From contig CM045763.1 in NCBI GenBank assembly GCA_025200525.1, positions 58,607,530 to 58,671,529 of the forward strand: a stretch of DNA of 64,000 bases, written 5' to 3'. This stretch comes from Camellia lanceoleosa (Eukaryota > Streptophyta > Magnoliopsida > Ericales > Theaceae). A program made the translations under genes and the position numbers. Below the pieces are notes generated by a model, which was not told the DNA's origin, searched no databases, and was given only the letters and a program-made list of their open reading frames with translations. Every line of letters starts with the position of its first letter. Position 1 is the first letter of the stretch. Shown one piece after another: positions 32,603 to 44,500 of the stretch.

Positions 32603-34628
32603 TGTAACATGCCCGGGGCGTACTCGCGCGCGTTAAACTCTTCAGACTCCTGAGATCTCTCTAATCTAGTCTCACTAGTGCAATGTGAAATGTAAACGAG
32701 AGTCCAAATTTGGCAACTTTTAGTGAAAATCCATTTTATTACAATTTTGTCAAAAATGGACTGCATCATCAGATCCCAGAGTCGCCACCTAATAATTTGG
32801 GAAATTAGGAAACCCGTGACTCGTGCTAAGGCTACTGTTCGCCGTAACCAAAGATGCTTGGCTCGGAACCTTAGGTATGAGAGGGGAAGGTCAATAATGA
32901 GCAGCCCCGCTCACCCGATCAGAGATCGGCCTCTACTAAACCATGATGTGAATTTTATTTTCTTTATTTGTTCATGTTCTGATTATTTAATAAATCCTAA
33001 AATTTACTATATGAAACATTCAAGTATAGACTGTGCCATTCATTTTGGGAACAATTTTATTTCATGTAGTCTTGAAAGAGTTTTGGAGATGTACAACCCA
33101 AATAAATTGAGTTTACAAACATGAAAATCAACATTATTCCAAATTAAGCGACACAACCTCCATCTACTGGCATTCATACAGTTATATCAAGTAAGCAAGT
33201 AGTCACATGGTAGGATCCTTAAACATAATAAGAAAAACACACACAAATGGGATGCTAAAGCATAAAAACTTACATATTTACCAGCATCCCTCGAATAGCT
33301 ACAAAACAAAGTTAGTAAAACATGCATGATCTTATATACAAAATTCTAATGCAATTCACTCATGAGATGCAACTAAAGATTCAGCTTCTAAAATATGACA
33401 TGTGAATTATCTCAAGAACATGAGGTAGCGCATGTAATCACATAGGAATTGATTAAATCCACAAATGCAAACTTAGCCGAATCAAGATGCATGAAACATA
33501 GATGCAAAGCATGGATATAACGACAAAAAATAAAATAAAAATAAACATGATGCATATTTACAAATAAGGAAAGCAGGTAAAAGAACGGGATAGAAAGAAG
33601 TGGGGCGGGAAATTATTACAATACTTTGAATAAATTATTACAAACCAAATTAGAAGGGGAGGGGGAGAAGAATATTACAAAAAAAAAAAAAAAAAACCTC
33701 ACAATACACTCAAAATAAAATAAACAAAAGAAAAAAAAAAAAGTTTCATGTGCCTTGAAAACTACCGGAAGTTGGTTAACATCGGAAGACAACGCCGTCT
33801 TGTCCAAAAAAGCTAACCGACTAGCCAAATAGGCCTGCTAGCCAACTAGGCGTAGCAAAACCTGTCTTATTGCGAAACCAAGAAAAATGAACAAACAAAA
33901 AATATGTAGGTGGCTCAACTAACCACTACCGGTTAGATTAAAAACAAGAAAACAAATATAAAATAAAAAAAGTGCAAACTTACAATAGAACTAACATGAA
34001 CCTAAAGCAAGAAAACAAATATAAGATAGAACATGAAAGATTACAACAAAATTAATATGAGACTAATACAAGAAAAATATAAATTAGGAAATTCAAGATT
34101 ATAACATAATTATCATGAAACTAAAATAAGAAAACAAAAATAAGATAGCACATGCGAGATTACAACAAAACTAACATGAACCTAAAACAAAACAAAAAAA
34201 AACATTTTGAGGTAGAACATGCAAGATTACAACAAAACTAATATGAGACTAATACAAGAAAAATATAAGCTAGGAAATGCAAGATTACAACATAATTATC
34301 ATGAAACTAAAATAAGAAAACAAAAATAAGATAGCACATGCAAGATTACAACAAAACTAACATGAACCTAAAACAAAAAAAAAAAAAGCATTTTGAGGTA
34401 GAACATGCAAGATTTCAACAAAACTAACATGAGACTAATACAAGAAAAATATAAGCTAGGAAATACAAGATTACAACACAATTACTATGAAACTAAAACA
34501 AGAAAGCAAATATAAGATAGAACATGTAAGATTACAACAAAACTAACATGAACCTAAAACAAGAAAGCAAATATGAGGTAGAACATGCAAGATTACAACA
34601 AAACTAATATGAAATTAAAGCAAGCGAA

Positions 34629-34663
<35 letters not shown>

Positions 34664-36250
34664 ATGAGCTAAACAAACCACTTAGATTACAACAACAAAC
34701 TATGAAATATAAAGTAAGAAAATAAATATGAGATAAACAAACCACTTGGATTATAATAAAACACTATGAAATAAGAAATAAGAAACAAGAAAATAACTAT
34801 GAGATATAAAATATAAAAAAATGATAGACTAGAAATTCACCTTCCAAAGAAAGATTGAATTTCTTGATTTCCAAACTTCCTCTTGATCACCCTCAAGTTT
34901 AGGAAGTGTGTTCTCAATCCTCAATTTGAAACTAGAGTGGAACTTTGGGTATGTATGGTGGAAAAGTGGCTAACTCTCTTATTTTTTACTTTCAACAACA
35001 CTCACTCTTTATTTTGATCAATCACTACTGAAATTTAGCCATTTCAGAATTTTTGAAGGAGTTTTGGGTGTAGGAAAGATGGAATTTCAGTTTGTATGGA
35101 AGGTATGGGGTGTATATGGAAGATAGGAATGTTTTTGGCTCAAAAACTCAATTTTTCTCTCTTTTTTCACCCTTTTCTCACTCTTTTCTCTTCAATTTCG
35201 TGGTCCTCCTTCTCTCTTACAATATGATCATTCTATTTAGGCAATGAGGAAGAGTAAAGGTCAAAAAGAAGGTGGGAGACAAGAATGTGATAGGAGAGCA
35301 AATTTTCAAGGTGGTTGCATGGAATACTCCTTTATGGATGCAAACAAAACCTCTTTTTGACAATGGGGGATGATTACGTATAATGGAGGATGAGTGGATG
35401 CACTTGAATGGCTCAGAAAATAGATAAGTGGGTTGTCCCAACCGAACCAAAACCAAGAAAAATGGGCTATTGCTGTTTTGGGCCGAGTCAACAAAATCTG
35501 CTTTTAAGTCTAACTTCAAATGGGCATATCTCCCCCATATGGACTTGGTTTTAGGTGGTTCTTGTGTCCAAATTGAAGCCCCAGAAATCTGCTTTCCAAT
35601 GGTGGTGGCCTCATATTTAAATTCCAAGTGTACAAAGAGATATGCCTAATTTAGTGAAGGCTGTCTCGGGCTAGGTCAACAAAATTCAAATGGGCATATC
35701 TCCCTTATTTGGAGTTGGTCTAAGGTGGTTCTTGGGTCTAAATTGAAGCCTCAGAAGTCTACTTTCCAATGGTGGTGGCCTCACATTTAAATTACAAGTG
35801 TACAAAGAGAAATGCCTAATTTAGTGAAGGCTGCTCATTTCCTTCTTAATGATTTGATACTCATCCTTTTCCTAAACTAGTTTTCTTTCATCCCCTCCTA
35901 TTTCCTTCAACTCCAAACCTATAAAGAAGATGTTTTTAAGTATTTTTCAAAAAATTCACCTCCCTTCCATTTATTTCCACATTGTCCTTACTCGATTTAC
36001 GGAAAAGTGCAATATTTTAATCGAAATGGGAGCCTCGGGACATCGTAGAAACATTTAAAAAAACATATTTTGAATAGAGGGTTTTAAGGTTTAAAATAGT
36101 TTGGCCAAAAAATGGGTGAAGGTTGGGATTAAAGCTTAAATTTCATCTTTTTTACTGAGAATTTTGTGACAAACACATTCTAATTGTCATCATCGGGTAA
36201 TCAAAAGAAAGCGCCCAAGTCTTAGAGCGGGTCAAAATGGGATGTCTACA
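32603..36250 (-). repeat. TE-B 3' LTR
   Basis: On the minus strand it begins TGTAGACATCCCATTTTGACC at 36,250 and ends ...GGGCATGTTACA at 32,603. It is AT-rich with long A-runs on the plus strand (33,679-33,697, 34,194-34,202). It carries the LTR-end hairpin (32,915-32,929), the CAGAGTCGCCA box (32,777-32,787) and a tandem array (33,980-34,625). The two similar paragraphs at about 35,500-35,640 and 35,680-35,830 are a 160-bp-scale duplication. No protein-coding frame is credible. Confidence 0.87.
33980..34665. repeat. Higher-order tandem repeat plus (AAAT)n tract
   Basis: Monomers of about 61 bp begin at ATGAACCTAAA, ATGAGACTAAT or ATGAAACTAAA. They follow each other in the order 1-2-3 three times (about 33,999; 34,059; 34,114; 34,175; 34,240; 34,301; 34,361; 34,430; 34,488), making a trimer of about 187 bp, and then degrade. 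An (AAAT)n microsatellite of about 10 units follows at 34,626-34,665. Confidence 0.85.
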
Positions 36251-36266
36251 GTTGCCCCTCTTTGAC
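36251..36266 (-). promoter_or_regulatory. TE-B polypurine tract
   Basis: On the minus strand GTCAAAGAGGGGCAAC lies immediately before LTR start TGTAGACA. An imperfect inverted repeat (36,231-36,247 with 36,311-36,326) encloses it, as in TE1 and TE-D. Confidence 0.85.
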
Positions 36267-36334
36267 AGAGCTCAAATCATTTCATGACGTGATTGAATGT
36301 TAATGCCCAAAGACGACCCTTTTGACAAGGCCGG

Positions 36335-39300
36335 TGTAGACACCCCATTTTTGACCGTCCTCAAGACTTGGACGTCACCATTTGAAGACTTGGTGATTAT
36401 CCATGTTTGTGTTTGCCTAGAGTTCCCGGAGTTCTCGGCTACGCGCCTTGCCTCAGGATCTCCGAACTCAATTGTTTTGTGTCTGGTTTTGCACCAAAAA
36501 TTATGTTTTGCCTCTGAGGGGCAGGGAATGCCTTGCGAGGCATCCCCACACACCACCGGCACTAGCTAGAGGCCACCGGCTGGTTTTTCTTGCCACCGGC
36601 AATATATATTGCCAGTCGGCACTCTTTGTTGCCGGTCGGCACTAAATTTTGTCAAAATGACATTCTTTGCCGGCCGGTTACTGTGCAGTTGCTTTTTCAG
36701 ATATTTTGAAACAGCTGTATGGCTTTGGCTTCCCCTCCATACACGTGTATGGAGGGATGCACTTCTTGTCTTGCTTAGTGACTAAGCTTACAAGATTGCC
36801 CCTTCTATAAGAGAAGGCCTTCCCCCTTGGTTGGAGGGTTGGACATTTTGGAGAGAAAAGACCTCAGAGAAGCTCTGGTTTTAGGGTTTGAGTTCTATAT
36901 CTATCCTATCTCTCTTTTTCTCTCTTGTTTGTACACTAGGTGCTTTAGTCCACATTATTGCACACAAGCACCTAGTGTTTCACCTTCCCTTGGCTACTGA
37001 GGTTCCAAGAGGTTGTTCTTGGTGTTCTTGGCTGGATCTGAGCCCAAGGAAGCAACAACATCAACACTTGTGAAGAAGGTCAACAAGGGTAAGAAACTTG
37101 CTTTATATACCCCATTCTTGCACTCCATTTTTACCTATCTTTGAACTGTTTTTGTGCTTGGTGTTTAATACAAAAAAGTTCTATTTTTTAGTCCTCTTGA
37201 TAGTTTATTAAGGGTGCTTTGTGCTTTGGGGAAGTTTGCCCCCCCCCTTAGGCCTTGAAAGGCCTCATTTTTGTGGTATTTTATTGAACTCCAGGATTTT
37301 GGTGTTTGGGTCTCTTCACCACTGAAATCTTGAGGGATTTCAGTGGTGTAGATGATACCTTGAAGTCCCAAGAAGGAGAGGGCCACCCCCTCTCCTTGTT
37401 GTCCTTGAAAAGGACAAGTTTTGGCCTCTTGAGGAAAGCTTTGTTGGTGTGTGTGTTGAGCATGTCTAGGCCACATTTTATGTTTATTATGCCATGATAT
37501 AACATTGCTAAGAGTTGGTTTTGGTCCCTTATGCATGCTTAGCATAGTTGCCATGTAATGCCTAGTGATCCCTTAACATGTCTTAGGTTGTGTGCCTTTG
37601 TTTCTAGCATGTTTTAGGCTTACATTTGTGAAGCTTGTATGCTTATTTTTCCATGAATGAGGTCTGTCCATAGTTATTTTGGTCAACCCTAGCTTGCATT
37701 GTATAGCCTCTTTGCATGTTTGGCTTGTTGGCCTTAAGTGCATAAATGTGTAGCATGCCTTGTTTGCATTATTTTCAATGGTTTGGAACCATTTAGCATG
37801 CAATTTCAGTCCCTTAGACATGCTTGTTTGATTGCCTTGCATGCCTCTTTGAAGCTTTGAATGCATATGTTGTATGCCTCATGCCTTGACCTTTGTGTAT
37901 GCCTTGCTCTAGAGCCACTTAGATGCCATCTAGGAGGTCCCATTTGTATGGCCTAAGGCTGCCTTAGACCTGTTTTAAGCCTTCTTGGCCTTGTGAGGCT
38001 TGGTTGGCTTAGCCATGGTTTAGGTCTCCTTTGGCTTGCCTTGGATGCTTGGGCCATTTGTTGCATGCTTAGTCTATTTTGTTCCCTAGTTTCGGACCAT
38101 GCTCCGCATATTTTTAAGAGCTTTCTATGTATGTTAATTGTCCATGTTGAGCTTCCTTTAAGTGTGCTTAAAGCTTGCTCACTTGATGCTTAAGTTGGTA
38201 CCTTAACATGTGCATGTGTGCATGCGTGATTAGCCTTCATTTTTGGGCACTTTGGCCACTGATTTTAGGCCTATTTAGAGTTGCCTAAGTCATGTTTAAG
38301 ACCATCATTTGCTTGCTTGCATGCTTACCTCATGTTTGCTTGTATGCTTTGCATAAGTACATTGCATTGTTCATATTGCATGATAGCTAACATGACTAGG
38401 TTGCATTGCATCAACATGCATTCCTTGTCCCTTGATTTGGTGATAGGGATTGGGATTTTGGTTTGTTTGGTTTGCATGCATTTGAGATTGAAAGTGCACA
38501 TTTGATCCTTTGGGCCATCATGCATGGGAATGCGTGATTGGTGGCCCGAGAATCGAGGCACATGCCCCTTTGAGTCACAAACATGATATGGAGTGTGTTT
38601 GGTGCACACATTGCTTGAATAACATTGCCATGCAAGATTTTGCCCTCTGCTGCTGTGAGTTGCAGGTTCTGCAGACATTCAGTGCCGATCGGCAACATTT
38701 AGTGCCGGCCGGCATTAAATTATCAGCCGATGAGTTCATTTTGTGCCGGTGGCCACATACTTCAGCCGGTGGTGTTTCCCCTCAGCCGGTGGTATCCCCC
38801 AGTGCCTTGAGAAGTAGTTCTGAGACTTTGGCAGTTTTCAGAAAGGCAGAGCAGGGAAAACAGAGGCAGTCTAGGCATGGCAGTGCAATTCCGAGCAAGA
38901 CCCGAGCACGTGCTGCATTTGGCTCTCCTCCCGAGGCGGTTTACTGTTTTTCTTAGTTTAGTTAGTTTGTCAACTAATTAGGCTATTTGTAATATTTAAT
39001 TAGCTTGCGTAGTTAATTATTTGTATTATTCTTTCGGTCCCTCTGAGCGAGGGCATAATTGTAATTAGTGTGGGTGAGTGGTGTGTATGTCTTCCAACCC
39101 CCACTTCTTTCTCCCTTTTATTTACCTGCTTTTAATGGTTAGTGTTAGGGCACGTTTATTTTAGCATACCTTATGCAATGCATGCGTGCATCCATGCATT
39201 TGTTGACATGCATCGGGCTCGGTACATCATACAAACTGCATTGTATTTTCAATTCCAAATTGAATACGTGTATCGAATAAAGTGCATTTCAAATGCCATC

Positions 39301-40079
39301 TTTAGGGTTAGCCGAGCCTACTCTAAATTGCATCTTTACCTGTGTTGCATTAGCCATTTAACATGAACTAGGTCATGCATGTTTGCTAACTAGTTTCTTG
39401 TTTTGGCACGAAGTACGATGTAAGTATTTATGCTTTAGCATATCACATGCGTGTGGATGTTAACATAACAGTATGCTTACCATGCGGCTAAGTGCTTATA
39501 TGAGATAAACTATTTGAATGCCTGTGGGTGGAGGTTGGATTGTTTGAGTTGGGAAAACTCATTGGAATCCGTGTTTTAGCCTACTTGCGAGTAGCAAATT
39601 CCAAAGCATTTTCAAAACGAACGGATATGCAATGTTTGTTTCCAAATTAGGCGATCTAGTCTATACTTGTTTGCTGTGCGCATAACATAGTAATTCTAGG
39701 CTAATAATTGGAATAAGAGCATGTAATGTTTTCAAAATTGAATATCACAGTTAGTAGAGGCCGGTCTTCGGACCGGGCGAAAAGGGGTGCTCATAGCTGA
39801 CCTTCCCCGATCGTACCCAAGCTCCCGAGCCAAGACAACTTTGGTGATGACGGACACGTGGCCTTTGGCACTGAGTCAGGGTTTTCTAAATTTCCCCATT
39901 AAAAAATATTTAGGTGGCGACTTTGTATCTGGCAAAGCAGTCCATGTTTGGCACTTCTTTTCAAAAAATCTGTTTTCTCAAATGATTTGTCAGATTTGGA
40001 CTCTTTGGTTCAAGATTAAGAACCGCAACAAACAAAAGGAAGTTCGAACTGTAGCGAGGTCCCCCGCGGGCTTGTTACA
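36335..40079 (+). repeat. LTR-C: solo Tat LTR inserted in TE-B
   Basis: Starts TGTAGACACCCCATTTTTGACC and ends CGCGGGCTTGTTACA. No PBS follows on the right and no PPT of its own precedes it. It is flanked by GCCGG on the left and GCCGT on the right, a 4-of-5 match to a target-site duplication. It contains a perfect G-box palindrome (36,733-36,756), a TATA-like CTATAAG near 36,805, two CCGGC-rich clusters (36,560-36,680 and 38,680-38,800), and the LTR-end hairpin CCGGTC-TTCG-GACCGG (39,761-39,776). A solo LTR results from recombination between the two LTRs of a former full element. Confidence 0.85.
36733..36810 (+). promoter_or_regulatory. LTR-C promoter: 24-bp palindrome with G-box, then TATA
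   Basis: 36,733-36,756 is a perfect 24-bp palindrome with core CCATACACGTGTATGG and CACGTG in the centre. A CTATAAG motif follows about 50 bp downstream. Confidence 0.6.
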
Positions 40080-40440
40080 GCCGTACGATTTGGGCAAACA
40101 AACAAGATGCAATGCAAGTGGTTGAACCCGAAGGTTGCCTACGTATCCCTTTGCAAGGAATCAAACCAGCGTACTTCAGGGGCAAAATGCAAGTGACATT
40201 CTCAAAATGCAGTTTAAAGGTTGGACTTACACGCTTTGCGAAGTCAGTTGTTTGAAAATTCATGATTATGCAATGCAATACAATGCCATGGAGTGATGAT
40301 AAAGATATGAAGATGACAACAATGAAGAGGCAAGCTTCGTGCAAATGATATGAAACATAACAGGGGGTGCATTGCATTAAATGTGCCACAAGATCACATA
40401 CAAATGTGCCACAACACAAATGATAGGTGAACTCGAAATC
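40080..40440. other. TE-B post-pol non-coding segment
   Basis: Continues TE-B after LTR-C. At 40,139-40,175 it has a second, more diverged copy of the post-pol stem-loop (CTACGTATCCC...AAGGAATC...CGTAC). The rest shows no gene or clear repeat. Confidence 0.6.
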
Positions 40441-41505
40441 CAAATGTGTCTTACACGAGAAGAGAAACTGATGAACTCGAAACCCAAATGCGTTTCACGC
40501 GAGAGGAGGTATAGTGGTGTAACCAACAGATGTTCCTAGCCATATCTCATACGGAGAGGAGGAAGGTAAACATGAAATCCTAGCACGTTTCACGTGAAAT
40601 GAACAAAGGTAGTAAAAGCAACAGGCGTACCTAACCGAATTTCATACGGAAAGGGGGAAGGTTTTAACCAGGTAAACATCAAATCCTAACACGTTTCACG
40701 TGAAAGGAACAAAGGTGGTGTAACCAACAGACGTACCTAACCGTATCTCATACGGAAAATGGAAAGGTTTTAACCAGGTAAACATCAAATCCTAACACGT
40801 TTCACGTGAAAGCAACAAAGGTAGTGTAACCAACAGACGTTCCTAACCATATCTCATATGGAAATGGGGAAGGTTTTAACCAAGTATACATCAAATCCTA
40901 ACACGTTTCACGTGAAAGGAACAAAGGTAGTGTAACCAACAGACGTTCCTAACCGTATCTCATACAGAAAGGGGGAAGGTTTTAACCAGGTAAACATCAA
41001 ATCCTAACATGTTTCACGTGAAAGGAACAAAGGTAGTGTAACCAACAGATGTTCCTAACCGTATCTCATACGGAAAGGGGAAAGGTTTTAACCAGGTAAA
41101 CATCAAATCCTAACACGTTTCACATGAAAGGAACAAAGGTGGTGTAACCAACAGACGTTCCTAACCATATCTTATACGGAAAGGGGGAAGGTTTTAACTA
41201 GGTAAACATCAAATCCTAACACGTTTTATGTAAAATGAACAAAGGTGGTGTAACCAACAGACGTACCTAACCGTATCTCATACGGAAAGGAGGAAGGTTT
41301 TAACCAGGTAAACATCAAATCCTAACATGTTTCACGTGAAAGGAACAAAGGTAGTGTGACCAATAGACGTTCCTAACCGTATCTCATACAGAAAGGGGGA
41401 AGGTTTTAGCCAGGTAAACATCAAATCCTAACACGTTTTACATGAAAGGAACAGAGGTAGTGTAACCAACAAACGTTCCTAACTGTATCTCATACGGAAA
41501 AGGGG
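40441..41505. repeat. 106-bp tandem array in TE-B (left part)
   Basis: About ten units at a constant 106-bp step: the CACGTG core starts at 40,591, 40,697, 40,803, 40,909, 41,015 and so on. Each unit has a 12-bp palindrome TTTCACGTGAAA and a small inverted repeat CCGTAT-CTC-ATACGG. Variants are mostly CG to TG/CA. TE-D inserted in the last unit, and the array resumes at 58,203. Confidence 0.92.
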
Positions 41506-44500
41506 TGTAGACACCCCATTTTTGATTGTCCTCAAGACTTGGTTGTGCTTGCAGGTACATCCAGCCACAAGTTTGATTGCTCATTCAGTACTCAACTTTC
41601 ACGACGGAACGTCACAGGTTTGAGCTTTCCAAACCTGGTTTCCTTTCTGCCCCATTCTTGGACCATGTGTTGGTCCTTTCAGCATGCTTCTCATGGTGCA
41701 CTGCCGACCACTCTCTGCCACTGCCGGCCTTGAATTTATCCCTGCCTGCCATTGATGAAGCCTGCCATCCATCAATGAGGCACTACCGGCCACCACTGAT
41801 GGGCGGCAGAATACCTTGTCTTAGCAAATTTCACGCCAGATTTTTTGAGCCAATTGGTTTTCACTCATCCCTCCTCCATACACGTGTATAGAGGGATGAA
41901 GCCCTTTTCAAGCCTGTTTAACAAGCTTTGCTTTGCATTCCTCTATATAAGGAGAGGCTCCTCCTCCCTTACAGAGGTTCAGCAACTTTGGAGAAAATAT
42001 ATATCTCTCTCTCTATATCGTGTTTGTTTGTGCCTTAAAGTGCATTTTCCTCTCACTTTTGCACTACAACACATAGTGATACACCACCATCTTTGAGCTG
42101 AGGTTCTTGGGAGTGTTATTTGAGCTCTAAAAGTTGGTTTTTGGCCTCAGAGGTTGCTGGTTTCGAAGTTGTGCTTCAAGGGTGAGTGTATTCCCCTTTT
42201 AAGCTTTTGTTTGTATACCATATTGTCCATCCTTGCATATTGTTTTAGGCCTTGCTTTCAACTGAAAAAAGTTCTGTATTTAAGTGCTTTTGATGGTTAT
42301 TTAAGGCCTCTTTTGTGTTGAGGGTGTTCTACCATCTTGTGTGCCTTGTTTGGCCTTGTTTTGAACCATGTCTTAAGGCCTTTGAGTTAGTCTTTATTTG
42401 GCCTTTTAGCCACTAAAATCTAGTGGATTTTCAGTTGTAGACATGTGGTTTTGAGGCCTCAAATCAGAGGGGGTGATCCCCTCTCTTCTTGTTTTGTTTG
42501 CTTGTACTATTTGTCTATCAAATGAGCATGTATCTCTATACTCTTGAGGCATGGTGTGAGCTTGTTTTTGTGAGTTTTTAGGTCTGACATGACTCTATTT
42601 TTGGCTGGTTTGGTTGTCTCTTGAGTGGCTCATACACTTGTAGTGTAATTTTGCCTTGTTAGCCTAACATGCTCTATACTTTGATCCGTTATTCTAGCTT
42701 GTTTTGGCTCCATTCCAGTAAGATTTCACTCATGTTTTAACATGCTTTAGCTCTTTTTGAGGCTTCTTGGTCGAATGATGCTTGTCATGCATGCTTGTAG
42801 TGCAAAAGCTTTGACTAGCCTTGAGTTTTGAGGAATCTTGCATGCTTAACTTGAGGTATTTGCATGTTTTGGCATCATTTAGAATGATATTTCAGAGCAT
42901 ATAGTGTTGTTGTACTTCCATATTTTCCACTCTTTAAGTCCTCTTGAGAGTTATACCTTTATGCCTTATTTGTGAGCTATTGCATGAGCCTCATTTTCTT
43001 GCCTTTCAAGCCATCATCTCAGTCCATTTTTGCTACTATTTTGGCCTACATGGGTCTGTTTGGGGTTGGCTTGGCCATTTGAGCATTGCCTTGCATGCCT
43101 CTAGTGTAATACACTTCACTAGCTTTGATGCTTAGGCCTTTCAACGTGCATTACATGGCTTGTTTACATGATTCCAAGTCATTTTGCATGTCATATTAGA
43201 GCTGGAACATATGTCATTGCACTCCATGTTTCACTCTTTCAATGCCTTTGGAGAGTTGTGTTTCTACCTCAAGCTTTGGCTAATATGCATGCATGTTTGT
43301 ATAGTCATTTGAGCTTCTATCTTAGCATGTTTGGCCACTGATTTGGGCATGATTGAGGTCTGCCCATTTTAGTTTAAGTCCATTTTTGCATGTTGTTGCA
43401 TGCTTGTCCATCTTTGCATGTTGTTGCATGCTTGCTCTGTTTTGTTGTTATTCCATGCTTGGTACATTGCATGTTTGCATGTCTAGTTTGCATTGCATTT
43501 TGCATGCTTGGTACATTGCATGTTTGCATGTCAAGATTAGTATGGTTGATCGCATAAAATGTTGTTTGTGTGCATTGCATCGTGTTTAACCCGGTGTTGT
43601 GTTTGAACACAAGGTGGATTAGCTTATTTCATACTTGAAGTGATGAAATGAGCCAATCTTCCTTTGGTCTCCATTGCCTTTGATTTCTCATGATAAGGAG
43701 GTGGTCTTGGTGTCTTGTTTGTTATGCATTTATCGAATTTTCACATGTTGGATCTTCGGCCATCATGCATCGAGATGCGTGATTGATGGTCTTGGATCTG
43801 ATTATGCCTCTCCCTTGATGCTTTGAAGTGATATGGAGTGACATAGTGCGTACATACCCTTGGGAGACCCTCCATTTTCTCTATTTTGTGCTCTGCTGCA
43901 GCTTGGTGTCACAGCACACCAGTGGCCGGCACCCTCCCATCTTTGACTGGCAGATCTTCATTTGTGGCCGGCAATATGCACTCTTGGTCGGCAGAGGGGT
44001 CGGCAGTAGCTTCTCATGGCCGGCAAGCCACTGGTGCACTCCTCAGCACTGTTCTGGTGAGATCCAGCAGCTAGTTCTCAAGGACACCCTGCAGACAGAG
44101 CCTCTTGAGAGCAATCGGAGAGCTTTTCGGGACGGGAATCGAGAGCATGCATCCTTCCTTGTTCAAGGCAGAGCTGAGGCGGCTTGATTTAATGCTTTAC
44201 TTGTTAATTAGCATTCGGTGTTGTAATTTAATTAATTAGTTTGATTAGTTAAAGTTTTGTAATAATTACTTGTAGCTAGTTATTCAATTTGGTTGTGTAA
44301 TAATTAGTTTAATTAGATCATTAGATTAGTTAGAATAGCTTAGCGTAGCTAGCTTAGCGTATTCATTCGGACCCTCCGTCGAGAGGGCGAATTGTTGTAA
44401 TAAGTGTGCGTGCGTGTGTGCATGTCTTCCAACCCCACGTCTTTCTCCCTTTTACTTACCTGCTTTTGATGGTTAGTTTTAGGGCATGTTTCAATTAGCA

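Noticed and set aside
35428..35649. 73-codon plus ORF within LTR-B
   Set aside because: It lies in a duplicated non-coding paragraph whose second copy (35,680-35,830) does not keep the frame.
38510..38956. 148-codon plus ORF in LTR-C
   Set aside because: It spans the CCGGC cluster of the LTR; the homologous part of the TE-D LTR (43,828-44,187) has a different, unrelated frame.
40441..41505. Possible CRISPR-like array (regular repeats)
   Set aside because: The repeat is 106 bp without unique spacers and lies in a plant retrotransposon; it is a tandem satellite.
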